The notes: a model not told the origin generated them from the sequence alone. A DNA stretch of 64,000 nucleotides from Saprospiraceae bacterium (GCA_020629845.1 JAHDCQ010000002.1:1-64000); one strand, 5' to 3'; numbered from the stretch's first letter, positions 7,725-17,936 are shown. Program-made: numbers and translations.

Positions 7725-10700
7725 GTGAAAAGAAGTTACGTACTACTAGTTGCCTTGCTTTTTGTATGGGTGCATATTAAAGCACAAAAATCAGATTCAC
7801 CGTCTATTGAAAAGCGGCGAACGGAATCCATTGTTCCTACACCAAATAAAATTGCTCAAGAGCTACTCAAGAAGCTGGAGAAAGAGCGATTTTATCCTTA
7901 TCAAGTTTTACAACTCAATCGAAAAATTGAGAAACACGCCTATAGACAGCTAGTTTCTAAAGCTATTTTTCTGGAATTAGCGCAGGATTCGCTTCAACGC
8001 ATGAAGCAAGAACAACCTGATAATATTATGTTCTATATACCAACATCAGAATCGGATATGTTGGAATTAGCACTTACTAAAGTCAATATAAAAGCAGATG
8101 ACTATCGGGTACTTACAGAGACAGGCGAGCATCACGAAAACGCTGATAATCTATTTTACAGGGGAATTGTAAAAGATGGTACAAATTCTGTTGTCGCCTT
8201 GAGTATCTTCAAAAATGAAGTGCGGCTCATGCTTTCAGATGCGCGTGGCAATTATGTGTTGGGCAATCTGCGAGAGAAGGGTGTAGCAGATTATGTATTT
8301 TATAACGATCAAGACTTAAAAATTCAGCATGATTTTGCTTGCGAAACACCCGATATGCCACTACCAAAGCTAGAGCATGAAACGCTTTCGCATCTACAAA
8401 AAAGCAATTCCAATAACTGCATAAAAGTATATATAGAGGCTACTTTTGAATTTTATCAAGATAAAGGTAGTGTAGGTAATACGCGTGATTTTATAGAGGG
8501 ACTGTTCCACGAAGTAGCCACTATTTATAGCAATGAATCGATCAATACGACTATATCTGAAATCAAGGTTTGGACATCTAATGACCCTTACAATGAGGGC
8601 AATTCTGTAACGGCTTTGCAAAGCTTCAGGAGTAATATAGGCAGCAGTTTCAATGGGGATATTGCCCATTTATTATCCACTGCAAGCAATGGAAACGGAG
8701 GTATTGCTACCGTAGACGCGCTTTGTTTCAAAAGTGTGGCGCATGCCTATAGCAATATTCGGAGTACCTTCAATACTTTTCCAACCTACTCTTGGACGGT
8801 ATCCGTATTTACTCACGAAATGGGGCATAATTTAGGCTCTAATCACACACATGCTTGTGTCTGGAATGGCAATAATACACAGATTGACGATTGCGGCAAT
8901 GTAGCAACTGTAACTCCTAATGCTCCTTGTTATAATCCAGGCAATCCCATTATACCATCGAATGGTGGGACAGTAATGAGCTACTGTCACGTGAATAGTG
9001 CGGGGATAAATTTAAGTTTAGGCTTTGGCGACCAGCCAGGCAATTTGATTAGAAATAGAATAGCTCGTGCTGCTTCTAACGGCTGTATTTCGGATGATTG
9101 TGCTGGTGGGGACGATGGTGACGAATGTTCTAATACCGCACCTACGGCTTCGCAGCTAAGTACAACAAATATTAGTACCAATACCGCAAGACTTAATAAT
9201 AGCCAAAATAATATAGATGCTACTGCTTGGCGATACCGTAGGGCAGGTACTTCTAGTTGGATACCAATAGGTGCTAATGCGAGCAACAGTCAGTCTATCT
9301 CTAATTTAGAAGCTAATACAAGCTACGAATGGCAAGCGCAGGCAGTGTGTGACGGTATAGGCGGCAATTGGTCTGCGACGGAAACATTTACTACGGATAC
9401 GGATGGAAATGCTTGTGATAATACACCACCAGCGGCATCGCAGCTTTTTGCTTCTAATATTACATTCACATCAGCCACTCTTAATAATGATAAACAAGAG
9501 GTAGATGCAACGGATTGGCGGTATCGCAGACAAGGTTTCTCTAATTGGATAAGTGCGGGTACAACAACTGCTGTTACGAAGAATATCAATAACTTAATGT
9601 CAGGAGTGCGCTATGAATGGCAGGCACAGGTGATTTGCGACGGTATTGGTGGCGGTTGGTCGGCTATAGAGTCTTTTATAACCGAGGAGGAAATGAACTG
9701 CACGACCACTACGCCAAATGTATCCCAATTATACACCACCAATATCGGTTTTACGAGTGCGACACTCAACAATAGTAAAACTGATATTGAGTCTACCAAT
9801 TGGCGATACCGCAAAGAGGGGGCATCGAATTGGATAAGTGGCGGTTCTACTCCAAATGGAAGTAAGAATATCGGAAATCTTACGTCCAATACGCGCTATC
9901 AGTGGCAGGCACAGGTCACTTGTGCAGGTGCTACAAGTAGTTGGTCGGCTACGGAAACCTTTACCACTGCGAATGATTGCTCTACGACTACTCCTTCGGC
10001 TTCGCAACTTTGGACGGATAACATTGCTAATAATTCAGCGCAACTTAACAACAGCCGTACAAATCTAGATAGAACAAATTGGCGCTATCGAAGAGAAGGT
10101 ACAAGCGGCTGGACGAATGCAGGCTCTAGTGCAAACGGTCGGCAAACTATTAGCAATTTGCAAGCCAACACCCGCTACCAATGGCAAGCACAAGCAGTTT
10201 GTGGAAATGGTAGTGGGAATTGGTCGGCTACAGAAAGTTTCACTACTACGGGTTCTACCAACAATTGCTCCCCTGAAGCCCCTGCTACCACACAACTATA
10301 CGTGACTGAAATTACAGGCAATTCTGCACGTCTAAATAGTAGACGAAGCGATGTAGATAAAACGAATTGGCGGTATCGTAAGCAAGGGGCAAGTAACTGG
10401 ATAAATACAGGTTCTACTACCGCGATTTATAAAGTCATTGGCAATTTACAAAACAACACAACTTACCAATGGCAAGCGCAATCCATTTGTGGAAATACAG
10501 CAGGCGAATGGTCATGGACAATGACCTTTTCTACCAATACATCGGGGAGCAACTGCTCCACTGCACCTCCAACGGCTTCGCAATTAAATGTAAGTGACAT
10601 TAGTACAAATTCTGCTAAACTCACTAGCAGCAAAACGAATGTTGATAAGACCAACTGGCGATTCCGTAAGGAAGGAGCAGCTAACTGGACGAATGCAGGT

Positions 10701-13214
10701 GCTACTACCAATCAGGTGAAAACGATTGGCAATCTGCAAGCCAATACGCGTTATCAATGGCAAGCACAGTCGCTGTGTGGGAATGATAGTGGCAATTGGT
10801 CATGGACGGAGACCTTCACAACGGCAGGGAATAGCTGTTCTACTTCGCCACCAACTGGAGCGCAACTAAGCACAAGTGAAATAGGTACAAATTCTGCCAA
10901 ACTCATTAGTAGCAAAACGAATGTAGATAAAACGAATTGGCGGTTCCGTAAAGAAGGCACACAGAACTGGACAAATGCAGGAGCAACTACCAATGGCTCA
11001 AAAATCATTGGCAATTTACAGTCCAATACTACCTATCAATGGCAAGCGCAGGCGATATGTGGGAATGATAGTGGAAATTGGTCGTGGACAGAGACCTTCA
11101 CAACGGCAGGGAATAGCTGCTCTACTTCGCCACCTACTGCTGCACAACTGACGACGAGTGAGATAGGCACGAATTCAGCAAAACTCAATAGTAGCAAAAC
11201 AAATGTAACAAAAACCAATTGGCGATTCCGTAAAGAAGGAACAGCCAACTGGACGAATGCAGGGTCTACGACAGGACAAATGAAAATGATTGGAAGCCTA
11301 CAGCCGAATACGCGCTATCAATGGCAAGCCCAAGCGATATGTGGGAATGAAAGTGGCAATTGGTCATGGACAGAGACCTTCACAACGGCAGGCAATAGTT
11401 GTTCCGCGTCGCCACCTACTGCTGCACAACTGACGACGAGTGAGATAGGCACGAATTCAGCAAAACTCAATAGTAGTAAAACAAATGTAGATAAGACCAA
11501 TTGGCGGTTTCGTAAAGAAGGTGCAGCAAACTGGACAAATGCGGGATCAACCACCAATGGCTCGAAAATCATTGGCAACTTACAGCCCAATACGCGCTAC
11601 CAATGGCAAGCACAAGCTGTATGTGGCAATGAAAGTGGCAGTTGGTCGTGGACAGAAAGCTTCACCACAGCGGGTAACAACTGCTCTACTAATCCACCTA
11701 CTGCTGCACAACTGACGACGAGTGAGATAGGTACGAATTCAGCCAAACTCAATAGTAGCAAAACAAATGTAGACAAGACTAATTGGCGGTTTCGTAAAGA
11801 AGGCACGACGAATTGGACAAATGCAGGTGCTACTACAAACCGTGTGAAAACGATTGGCAATTTGCAAGCCAATACCACCTACCAATGGCAAGCGCAAGCG
11901 ATATGTGGCAATGAAGGCGGCAATTGGTCATGGACAGAAAGCTTCACGACGGCGGGGTCAGGTAATAATTGCTCCACCGCACCGCCTACTACTGCACAAT
12001 TAAGTACTACTAGTATTACGAATTCTGCGGCAACGCTCAATAGTAATAAAGTGAATGTGGATAAAACCAATTGGCGATTCCGTAAAGAAGGCACGACCAA
12101 CTGGACGAATGCGGGTTCTACTACGAGTCGTATGAAAGTGATTGGTAGTCTGCAAGCGAATACGCGCTACCAATGGCAGGCGCAAGCGATATGTGGCAAT
12201 GATAGCGGCAATTGGTCTGCTACAAAAACCTTTACGACTACAGGTAGTTCAGGTGGTGGCAATTGTGCTTGCACGAACCACTTTGCCAATACGATTTGTG
12301 ATGACTTTGATCGCTATGATGAAGGAGCAATCGGGCCGCAATCAAGCTGCTGGACTACTTGGACAGGCAACGAGGGGGGCGCAGAAGATGGCTTAATCGA
12401 AAAACGGGATGGCAATCAGTATCTCGTGATTCGAGGTACAGACCCCAATGGCGGCTTGCAGGACGTGGTGTTAAAATTAGGCAATCGAGCGGATGGAATC
12501 TACGAACTTCGCTTCGATATGTGGATGTGGTCGGGCAATAAGGGTTACTTTAATCTATTGCATATTTTCAATGGCAGTGCTGGCAATAATGAATGGGCGC
12601 AAGAGGTCTTTTTCAATGGCAATGGTTCGGGTATTTTGGAAGTTGGTGGTCAAAACCATAGTTTTAGATATGGTCAAAATAAATGGCTAGATGTTCGTCA
12701 GAGCTTCAATATCAATGACAATTCCGCTTCCTTATACATTGATAATGTACTGGTACATACTTGGCCATTCAACTATCAAACACGTACTACTTCTGGCACG
12801 AAACGACTAGCTGCACTTGATTTTTATCCTTTGGATACGGATTATCTATTTTTTATAGATAATGTAGAATTTAATAAGGTCAGTAGTCTATCCGATAGTT
12901 CTATAGAGGGTAGGAGTGTGCCACCACCACCAACGGGAGCAGCTATAGTGCCTAGCACGGAAGCAATGACACTTCATATCTTCCCCAATCCGAATAATGG
13001 ACGTTTTAAGCTAGATATTCAAGCACCAACAGCTACTGCTATGCAAATTGAGGTCTTGGACGCGCTTGGGCAATTAATTACCAAGCATGAAGTGCAAGCT
13101 ACCGAAAGCGTAGAGCATCATTTCGATTTATCGAATCGAGAAAAAGGCGTGTATATCGTGCGGGTGCTATCCGAGGCAGGCGTATTGACGAAACAGGTGG
13201 TTTTGGCGCGTTAA
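7725..13214 (+). CDS. T9SS-secreted zinc metalloprotease with 11 Fn3-like repeats
   Basis: 1829 aa from a GTG start at 7725, chosen because it begins a normal signal peptide (MKRSYVLLVALLFVW); a TTG 14 codons upstream is in frame but adds a charged stretch. Architecture: signal peptide; propeptide-like region to about 230; reprolysin/metzincin catalytic domain with zinc site HEMGHNLGSNH (364-374) and a Met-turn region VMSYC (about 418); 11 tandem repeats of about 93 residues (about 470-1505) with core TNWRxRKEG...W and YQWQAQ...C; a jelly-roll-like domain (about 1515-1720); and a C-terminal T9SS type A sorting domain (last about 80 residues, ending ...VVLAR). Probably an exported adhesive or degradative protease. 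Repeats 6-11 are almost identical at DNA level. Confidence 0.88.
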   Translation: MKRSYVLLVALLFVWVHIKAQKSDSPSIEKRRTESIVPTPNKIAQELLKKLEKERFYPYQVLQLNRKIEKHAYRQLVSKAIFLELAQDSLQRMKQEQPDNIMFYIPTSESDMLELALTKVNIKADDYRVLTETGEHHENADNLFYRGIVKDGTNSVVALSIFKNEVRLMLSDARGNYVLGNLREKGVADYVFYNDQDLKIQHDFACETPDMPLPKLEHETLSHLQKSNSNNCIKVYIEATFEFYQDKGSVGNTRDFIEGLFHEVATIYSNESINTTISEIKVWTSNDPYNEGNSVTALQSFRSNIGSSFNGDIAHLLSTASNGNGGIATVDALCFKSVAHAYSNIRSTFNTFPTYSWTVSVFTHEMGHNLGSNHTHACVWNGNNTQIDDCGNVATVTPNAPCYNPGNPIIPSNGGTVMSYCHVNSAGINLSLGFGDQPGNLIRNRIARAASNGCISDDCAGGDDGDECSNTAPTASQLSTTNISTNTARLNNSQNNIDATAWRYRRAGTSSWIPIGANASNSQSISNLEANTSYEWQAQAVCDGIGGNWSATETFTTDTDGNACDNTPPAASQLFASNITFTSATLNNDKQEVDATDWRYRRQGFSNWISAGTTTAVTKNINNLMSGVRYEWQAQVICDGIGGGWSAIESFITEEEMNCTTTTPNVSQLYTTNIGFTSATLNNSKTDIESTNWRYRKEGASNWISGGSTPNGSKNIGNLTSNTRYQWQAQVTCAGATSSWSATETFTTANDCSTTTPSASQLWTDNIANNSAQLNNSRTNLDRTNWRYRREGTSGWTNAGSSANGRQTISNLQANTRYQWQAQAVCGNGSGNWSATESFTTTGSTNNCSPEAPATTQLYVTEITGNSARLNSRRSDVDKTNWRYRKQGASNWINTGSTTAIYKVIGNLQNNTTYQWQAQSICGNTAGEWSWTMTFSTNTSGSNCSTAPPTASQLNVSDISTNSAKLTSSKTNVDKTNWRFRKEGAANWTNAGATTNQVKTIGNLQANTRYQWQAQSLCGNDSGNWSWTETFTTAGNSCSTSPPTGAQLSTSEIGTNSAKLISSKTNVDKTNWRFRKEGTQNWTNAGATTNGSKIIGNLQSNTTYQWQAQAICGNDSGNWSWTETFTTAGNSCSTSPPTAAQLTTSEIGTNSAKLNSSKTNVTKTNWRFRKEGTANWTNAGSTTGQMKMIGSLQPNTRYQWQAQAICGNESGNWSWTETFTTAGNSCSASPPTAAQLTTSEIGTNSAKLNSSKTNVDKTNWRFRKEGAANWTNAGSTTNGSKIIGNLQPNTRYQWQAQAVCGNESGSWSWTESFTTAGNNCSTNPPTAAQLTTSEIGTNSAKLNSSKTNVDKTNWRFRKEGTTNWTNAGATTNRVKTIGNLQANTTYQWQAQAICGNEGGNWSWTESFTTAGSGNNCSTAPPTTAQLSTTSITNSAATLNSNKVNVDKTNWRFRKEGTTNWTNAGSTTSRMKVIGSLQANTRYQWQAQAICGNDSGNWSATKTFTTTGSSGGGNCACTNHFANTICDDFDRYDEGAIGPQSSCWTTWTGNEGGAEDGLIEKRDGNQYLVIRGTDPNGGLQDVVLKLGNRADGIYELRFDMWMWSGNKGYFNLLHIFNGSAGNNEWAQEVFFNGNGSGILEVGGQNHSFRYGQNKWLDVRQSFNINDNSASLYIDNVLVHTWPFNYQTRTTSGTKRLAALDFYPLDTDYLFFIDNVEFNKVSSLSDSSIEGRSVPPPPTGAAIVPSTEAMTLHIFPNPNNGRFKLDIQAPTATAMQIEVLDALGQLITKHEVQATESVEHHFDLSNREKGVYIVRVLSEAGVLTKQVVLAR
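9136..12240 (+). repeat. 11 tandem repeats of about 280 bp
   Basis: In-frame tandem array inside the metalloprotease gene. Each unit encodes xPPTxxQL...TNWRxRKEG...NW...YQWQAQ...CG...W..TxTFTT. Units 1-5 have diverged; units 6-11 share long identical runs, for example the segment encoding AQLTTSEIGTNSAKL in units 8-10, which indicates recent amplification by unequal recombination or slippage. Confidence 0.9.
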
Positions 13215-13224
13215 TTTTGTGCTA

Positions 13225-13403
13225 AAAATGAAAAATGGAGAATTGAGCCCTATTAATTTTGGTTCTCTGACAAATTTCGCGCCGAAGCCGAAGAAAAAGA
13301 AATCACAACACTACTTTCTGGGCGTTTTTGTGTTTTCTTTTTCTTCGTCCACGGAATTTGTCAGAGAACGTTAATTTTCAATTCTCCATTTTAGCGAAGC
13401 TCT
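13225..13403. repeat. Older palindrome interrupted by a 110-bp element
   Basis: Outer arms AAAATGGAGAATTG (left, near 13234) and CAATTCTCCATTTT (right, near 13379) would form a hairpin if the inserted element at 13261-13370 were removed. The same TTC-CAATT-CTCCATTTT type sequence recurs at 16961-17010 and 23325-23462. Confidence 0.75.
13261..13370. mobile_element. Palindromic non-autonomous element, family A (copy 1)
   Basis: 110 bp with terminal inverted repeats GGTTCTCTGACAAATT and AATTTGTCAGAGAACG; the interior is also largely self-complementary (GAAGAAAAAGAAA / TTTCTTTTTCTTC). It is flanked by an exact 8-bp direct repeat TTAATTTT (13253-13260 and 13371-13378), the mark of a transposition event. 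No coding capacity. Copy 2 is inverted at 44047-44156, and a 32-bp internally deleted form is at 53143-53174. Confidence 0.85.
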
Positions 13404-16400
13404 AATTCAAATAATTCGCCTCAAAGAATGCTTTATAATCTTCTAAGTTCTTATTCTTCAGCACCTCGCGGTAGTTTGTCTGCGTGATAGGGAACATTTC
13501 GTATTGTATATCCTGAATAAAATCGCGCTTATTGTTCTCTACACTACGATAGTACTTCATTACTTCCTCTTCCGTCTTAAAGCGGCGTACTACGACTAGC
13601 GGCGTACGTTCACCGCCTGTATTATCTAAGTAAATATTAGAAATCCGCAGTTTATCCTGGCTATAATACTTACGATTGAAATCCGAGACATTGATTTTCA
13701 CATCATTCAGCACAGCAGAAGGTGGCAGCTTTATCACTAAGTAGTGTAGCTTTTCTGGCTCGTACTTATAGCGTTCGCCATCGGTCACATCTGCGCCACC
13801 TGGCACAGTGCTAATGCTTGCCCCTAGCAAACGCAAAATTTCCTTAGCCCTACGCTGCTCATCGGTATTCGGATATTTTGCTACTACATCTTTCAAGGAA
13901 CGCACATAGGCATCTTTGCCTTCTATTTTGCCAAGTGTCATGGCAGCTAATAGTGCAAAACGAGGCTGTAAAGGATTGGTCGCTCCAAAGCGCGCTTCCA
14001 CTTGCTGCAAGCTATCATAAGCCAACTGATAATTATCGGCTGTAAAGTTGGCGTAGACGGCATTATAGTAGTTGGTCAAGCGCATTTCTTCAGCATTAAT
14101 TTTTGCTAAATAATTCGGGTCAGTCAGCACTTGCGTGTAAATGCTTTCAGGAAATTCGCGCACCAATTGGTCGCGGTAGCCTTGTGCTTTAGCCGTTTCT
14201 CCCAAATCACTACAAGACAAATATAAATAATACAAAGCCTCTGCTTTACGTGCATTATCAGGGAAACGTTCCAGTAAATCCTCGAAGGTATCTACGGATT
14301 TCTTATAGTTTTTCAGTCGCTCTCGATAGAGTACACCTAACTCAAACATAGCATCGGCTAGGCTATTTTCTGCACCTTCAATCTGCTTTTGCGATTGTGG
14401 TACACCGCGTAGAATATTGGCTACCTCTTCGTCGCCAAGACGGTTAGAAGCCAACTCTGCTTCCCGCGCAGCTTCATCAAAGTTGCCACTGCTTTGGCGG
14501 TTCGAGCGTCGCCAATCATCTTCTAGCTTTCGGTTGTCGCCCCAAGCACGCTCAAAGGCACGTTTGCCACGCTTTACTGCTCTATCATCATACGCAAAAA
14601 ACGAACTCTTTGCCGCACCTGCCCCTGAAACATTTGGAAGCGCGCCTCTTGTATTTACACTAGAACGTCCTCTTGGCCCAAGTTTCGAGTTAATATCTCG
14701 TACATTTTTCTTGCGTGCTTCTTCTTGTTGTTGGCGAATCTGGAAGGCGATTTCTCGCTTTTCATCATTGCTCATACGGCTGATACCTAGCAAGCTGTCT
14801 TGTAAAGCAATGGCTTCTATATTCCGCGCCACATCCGCTAAGGTATTATTGAGGCGTTCGATGTCATCATAGCGTTCATCCGTTCTTGGAAGCAGACTCA
14901 AGGCTTCCCCAAAGTAATTTTTCGCCTTCACATAATCTTCTTCTTGGTAGAAAAGGTAGGCTAGTTTTACCAGTGCTTCTGCTTTTTGAGCATTATTGCC
15001 ACCGCCTTCTTTCAGGGCTTTTTTCAGGTATTCCACCCCTTTTTCTTCCTCGCCGCTTTTCAGATAAATTTCTGCCATTGCAAAATAAATGCGGTCTTTG
15101 TAATCCACATTTTTTTCGTCTTTTAGCATTTTTTCTAGCGATTTTATCGCCTTATCCGTACCTGCGCCGCCTGAGTGATAATCGCTCAAAGTCATACTTA
15201 AACGCGCACTAAATTCCATCTCGTAATCAGGGCGCAATTTTACCACCTCCTCAAAGTGCGTAAGGGCTGCTGTAGTACTCCCTTTTTGCTCATGTATTTG
15301 TGCTAAAATATAGGCTAATCGTGCCTTATTGTTGCGTTTCTTAGCCGTCTCCTTTGCTTCTTCTAGCATTGGAATAGCTTGCTCCATTTGCTTCCGCTTA
15401 ATAAAGTAATGCGCTTTTACTGCCGCCAATTCACTAGCAATATCCTTATATAAATTGGGATTGCGCTCTAAGTTTTCAATCAAATAACTAGCTTGATCGT
15501 ACTTATCTCGTTCAATATAGGTGCGTGCCAACCAAAGCTGCCCTTCCTGATAAGCGGAGCGGTGCTTGAACGGGCGATCTTTCTCCCCGCGTTCTATTTC
15601 TTTCTTGAGCTTTTCTTCTTTTTCACGCTGTGCTGCTTCCTCTTTTGCTTTCTTAGCAGCGTCTTCAATCGTCTTTTTAGTATCCTTATCTGGAGTTGTT
15701 TCTTCTGGCGTATCATCACCTACCACCTCTGTACTACGGCGCACAGGGCGTTCGCCTCGTTTTCGAGCCTTCCGCCTTGCTTTCAGTTCTTTTTCGCGCT
15801 CTTTCTTGCGCTTGTTGTAGGCTTTTTTCTTTTCTTTTTGCTGTTGCTTGCGGCTTTTTGCCTTGTCTTTGCGCTCTGTTTCACGTTCTTTCTGCACTTG
15901 TTCGCGTTCGCGCTGTTGTGCTTTCTTTTCAGCACTTGTTTTAGGTCTGCTTGCTTTCTTTTTGCCAGTCTTCTTTTTACGACTCTTCTTTAGCTTGGCA
16001 TCAGGACTAAATTCATCCACCAAGTAGCGTAGTGTTTCCTCTGCGGATTCATAGTCTTGCTTTAAAAATTGTGCTTTACCCGCCATTAGGTAGCAATCAT
16101 CAATCCAATGACTGGGTTCGTGGAGTGCGCGTATTACAGTCACCTTCTTAATTGCTTCATCCATATCTGGCGCGACTGCTTCTGGATTGTCCGATGCTAT
16201 ATACGTATATATAGGTAGCAGTTTATTATAATTATCGGAATACTCTTGATCTAGTGCGAGCAAGGATGCTTCATAGAGTTCATTGGCATTGAAGTAGCCA
16301 TTGAATTCTGAATTGAGGTCGTGGTTGAACTTTTTGAGCGGGGAAACATCGCTTCTACTTTTCGTCGTAACACAAGCGGCCGCCAATAAAATTACAGCCG

Positions 16401-16422
16401 TTAGAATGAATATTTTCTTCAT
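13402..16422 (-). CDS. porW: T9SS periplasmic lipoprotein PorW/SprE-like, TPR-rich
   Basis: 1006 aa. PorW/SprE proteins are needed for type IX secretion and gliding in Bacteroidota, probably at the periplasmic side of the translocon. Lipobox LLAAAC (Cys17). The N-terminal motif FNGYFNANELYEASL (about 39-53) is typical of the family. TPR helices run through 300-560 and 690-860. Residues about 140-280 form an extremely Lys/Glu/Arg-rich insert, longer than I would expect, probably a helical or disordered spacer. The C-terminal part (about 890-1000) is a conserved cap with YLVIKLPP. Its product would serve the T9SS cargo encoded here, including the neighbouring metalloprotease. No other por genes are adjacent. 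Confidence 0.82.
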   Translation of the reverse strand: MKKIFILTAVILLAAACVTTKSRSDVSPLKKFNHDLNSEFNGYFNANELYEASLLALDQEYSDNYNKLLPIYTYIASDNPEAVAPDMDEAIKKVTVIRALHEPSHWIDDCYLMAGKAQFLKQDYESAEETLRYLVDEFSPDAKLKKSRKKKTGKKKASRPKTSAEKKAQQREREQVQKERETERKDKAKSRKQQQKEKKKAYNKRKKEREKELKARRKARKRGERPVRRSTEVVGDDTPEETTPDKDTKKTIEDAAKKAKEEAAQREKEEKLKKEIERGEKDRPFKHRSAYQEGQLWLARTYIERDKYDQASYLIENLERNPNLYKDIASELAAVKAHYFIKRKQMEQAIPMLEEAKETAKKRNNKARLAYILAQIHEQKGSTTAALTHFEEVVKLRPDYEMEFSARLSMTLSDYHSGGAGTDKAIKSLEKMLKDEKNVDYKDRIYFAMAEIYLKSGEEEKGVEYLKKALKEGGGNNAQKAEALVKLAYLFYQEEDYVKAKNYFGEALSLLPRTDERYDDIERLNNTLADVARNIEAIALQDSLLGISRMSNDEKREIAFQIRQQQEEARKKNVRDINSKLGPRGRSSVNTRGALPNVSGAGAAKSSFFAYDDRAVKRGKRAFERAWGDNRKLEDDWRRSNRQSSGNFDEAAREAELASNRLGDEEVANILRGVPQSQKQIEGAENSLADAMFELGVLYRERLKNYKKSVDTFEDLLERFPDNARKAEALYYLYLSCSDLGETAKAQGYRDQLVREFPESIYTQVLTDPNYLAKINAEEMRLTNYYNAVYANFTADNYQLAYDSLQQVEARFGATNPLQPRFALLAAMTLGKIEGKDAYVRSLKDVVAKYPNTDEQRRAKEILRLLGASISTVPGGADVTDGERYKYEPEKLHYLVIKLPPSAVLNDVKINVSDFNRKYYSQDKLRISNIYLDNTGGERTPLVVVRRFKTEEEVMKYYRSVENNKRDFIQDIQYEMFPITQTNYREVLKNKNLEDYKAFFEANYLN

Positions 16423-17062
16423 GAGTCCGTTTGCTTCTGCTTGATTTAGATAGAGGTGAGGTATTAGATTTTAGCTCCATGCCTAAACACTAATCTCTTC
16501 ATTTTACTAAATCAGATGTCACTACACTGGTGGTTTTATCATTAGGCAGTTGGTTTTTGCTATTGGCTAATAGCCTGATTTGCCAATAGCTAATAGCCAA
16601 AAGCCGATAGCTAAATTGATACACTATGAACTAAAGAATCGCAAATTTATTTTATTCGTTCGGCTTTTCTTGAAAAGGAGTGAATTTTCCTGTAAAAAAC
16701 CCTCATTTAATGCACTAGACAAAGGGATTGTGATGCTTTGTGGAAGCAAAAAGCTATATCGAAAAATAGGTCAGCGAGCCAGCCTTACATTTATTACTTT
16801 AATCCAAGCCTTCCTTTTTTGTGGAAACGCTAAATTCTCTGTACTTTTCGCTTTAATTTTGAATTGTCGAGTACTTAGTCATTATTATAATTTACTCGCC
16901 AAATTGGAAATTTGTAAAATATAGGATAGGTAATGAATTGTTGATGAGAGGTTTATATAACGAATTTGTCAATTTTTAATTTTCCATTTTCAATTATCCA
17001 TTTGGCGAACATATTATATTGAACTCGTCCATAATAATTGCTCATTCAAATCACATCTCAAT
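16423..17062. other. Gene-poor intergenic region with repeat fragments
   Basis: No convincing gene. 16551-16615 holds an imperfect inverted repeat built of GCTATTGGCTAATAGC-like units, a motif that recurs at 39570-39583. 16961-17010 carries half of the CCATTTTCAATT/TTTGGCGAA palindromic repeat also found at 23325-23462. The open frame across 16580-16924 starts inside the first repeat and shows no protein-like features. Confidence 0.5.
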
Positions 17063-17935
17063 ATGAGAGCATTATTGGTCTTTTTGTTGTTTTTGATCTT
17101 TGCGGTTTTTGCACGCTGGTGGTATGTGTGCGAATATAAAGGCTTGTGTGGCGAACAAAAGAGCGAACGCCCCATGACCCTCAGCCTCATGGATGGCGAT
17201 GAAAAAATATTGGAAGGCTTCGAGCAGTTTCAGTTCGATGCGACGCGTATTTCACCGAACTTAACGGGAAACAACAAGGAATACCTAAATAAAGTAGCCG
17301 CTTATATGCGGGCAAATCCGGATAAACACTTAAGCATAACGGGCTACTTTCGTCCGAGCGAAGCGGATTTTAGTTCGGGCTTTTTTGAAAATATAGGCAT
17401 TGCACGGGCTGATAGAATTCGAGGACTATTGGTACGAAATGGTATTGACGAAGAACGCATTACACTAGATTATAAGCAAAGTCCTAGTGAAGAATTGACT
17501 GAACCAATGGCGTTTAGTACCTATCTTCCAACGCCCGATGACTTTGATAAAATAGCGTTTACCTTCACGAATATGACCTACTCGGATGCTAATTTTGAAT
17601 ATAATTCAGCGAAGTTTCAGCCAGGTACGCAACTGAAATCGTATGCCGATTCGGTGAAGACCTTCTTGGAGTTGAATCCAGGGAAAATGCTTCGGATTAT
17701 TGGACATACGGATAGTATTGGAAGCGATGCTTTTAATAATAATTTGGGCTTGAAACGTGCTGAAGAAGCGCGTAACTATTTCAAGGGTTTGGGGGTAGCA
17801 TCAGAAATTGAAGTAGGCACAGCAGGCAAAACGAGACCAGTAGCCGCCAACTCAAAAATGAGTGGTGAAGACAATCCCGAAGGGCGGCAGAAAAACCGTC
17901 GAGTGAATTTTATAATTGAAGATAATAAAGAGTAA
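17063..17935 (+). CDS. OmpA-family protein with two OmpA-like domains
   Basis: 290 aa. An N-terminal hydrophobic segment (about 1-20, ALLVFLLFLIFAVFARWW) acts as signal or membrane anchor. A first, degenerate OmpA-like domain covers about 58-145 (FDATRISPNL...ITGYFRPSE...RADRIRGLL). A canonical OmpA_C peptidoglycan-binding domain covers about 170-285, with FEYNSAKFQPG, IIGHTDSIGSD, NLGLKRAEEARNYF and the closing NRRVNF. OmpA domains bind meso-diaminopimelate of peptidoglycan, so the protein likely sits in the periplasm tethered to the membrane. The first copy lacks a clear GHTD motif and may not bind. Confidence 0.85.
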   Translation: MRALLVFLLFLIFAVFARWWYVCEYKGLCGEQKSERPMTLSLMDGDEKILEGFEQFQFDATRISPNLTGNNKEYLNKVAAYMRANPDKHLSITGYFRPSEADFSSGFFENIGIARADRIRGLLVRNGIDEERITLDYKQSPSEELTEPMAFSTYLPTPDDFDKIAFTFTNMTYSDANFEYNSAKFQPGTQLKSYADSVKTFLELNPGKMLRIIGHTDSIGSDAFNNNLGLKRAEEARNYFKGLGVASEIEVGTAGKTRPVAANSKMSGEDNPEGRQKNRRVNFIIEDNKE

Positions 17936-17936
17936 A

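Noticed and set aside
9136-12240. Regular direct repeats that could suggest a CRISPR array
   Set aside because: Units are about 280 bp, in frame, and encode Fn3-like domains; there are no short identical repeats with unique spacers and no cas genes.
13214-13403. Possible Rho-independent terminator made by the large hairpin after the metalloprotease gene
   Set aside because: The hairpin is explained as a mobile element with target duplication; it may still affect transcript ends, but no terminator T run is present at its base.
15493-15993. Phe/Leu-rich plus-strand frames opposite the PorW-like gene
   Set aside because: They are antisense readings of Lys/Glu-rich codons, not genes.
16580-16924. 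Open frame of 114 codons upstream of the OmpA-like gene
   Set aside because: It starts inside a GCTAATAGCC-type inverted repeat, has no recognised domain and an unlikely composition; treated as non-coding.
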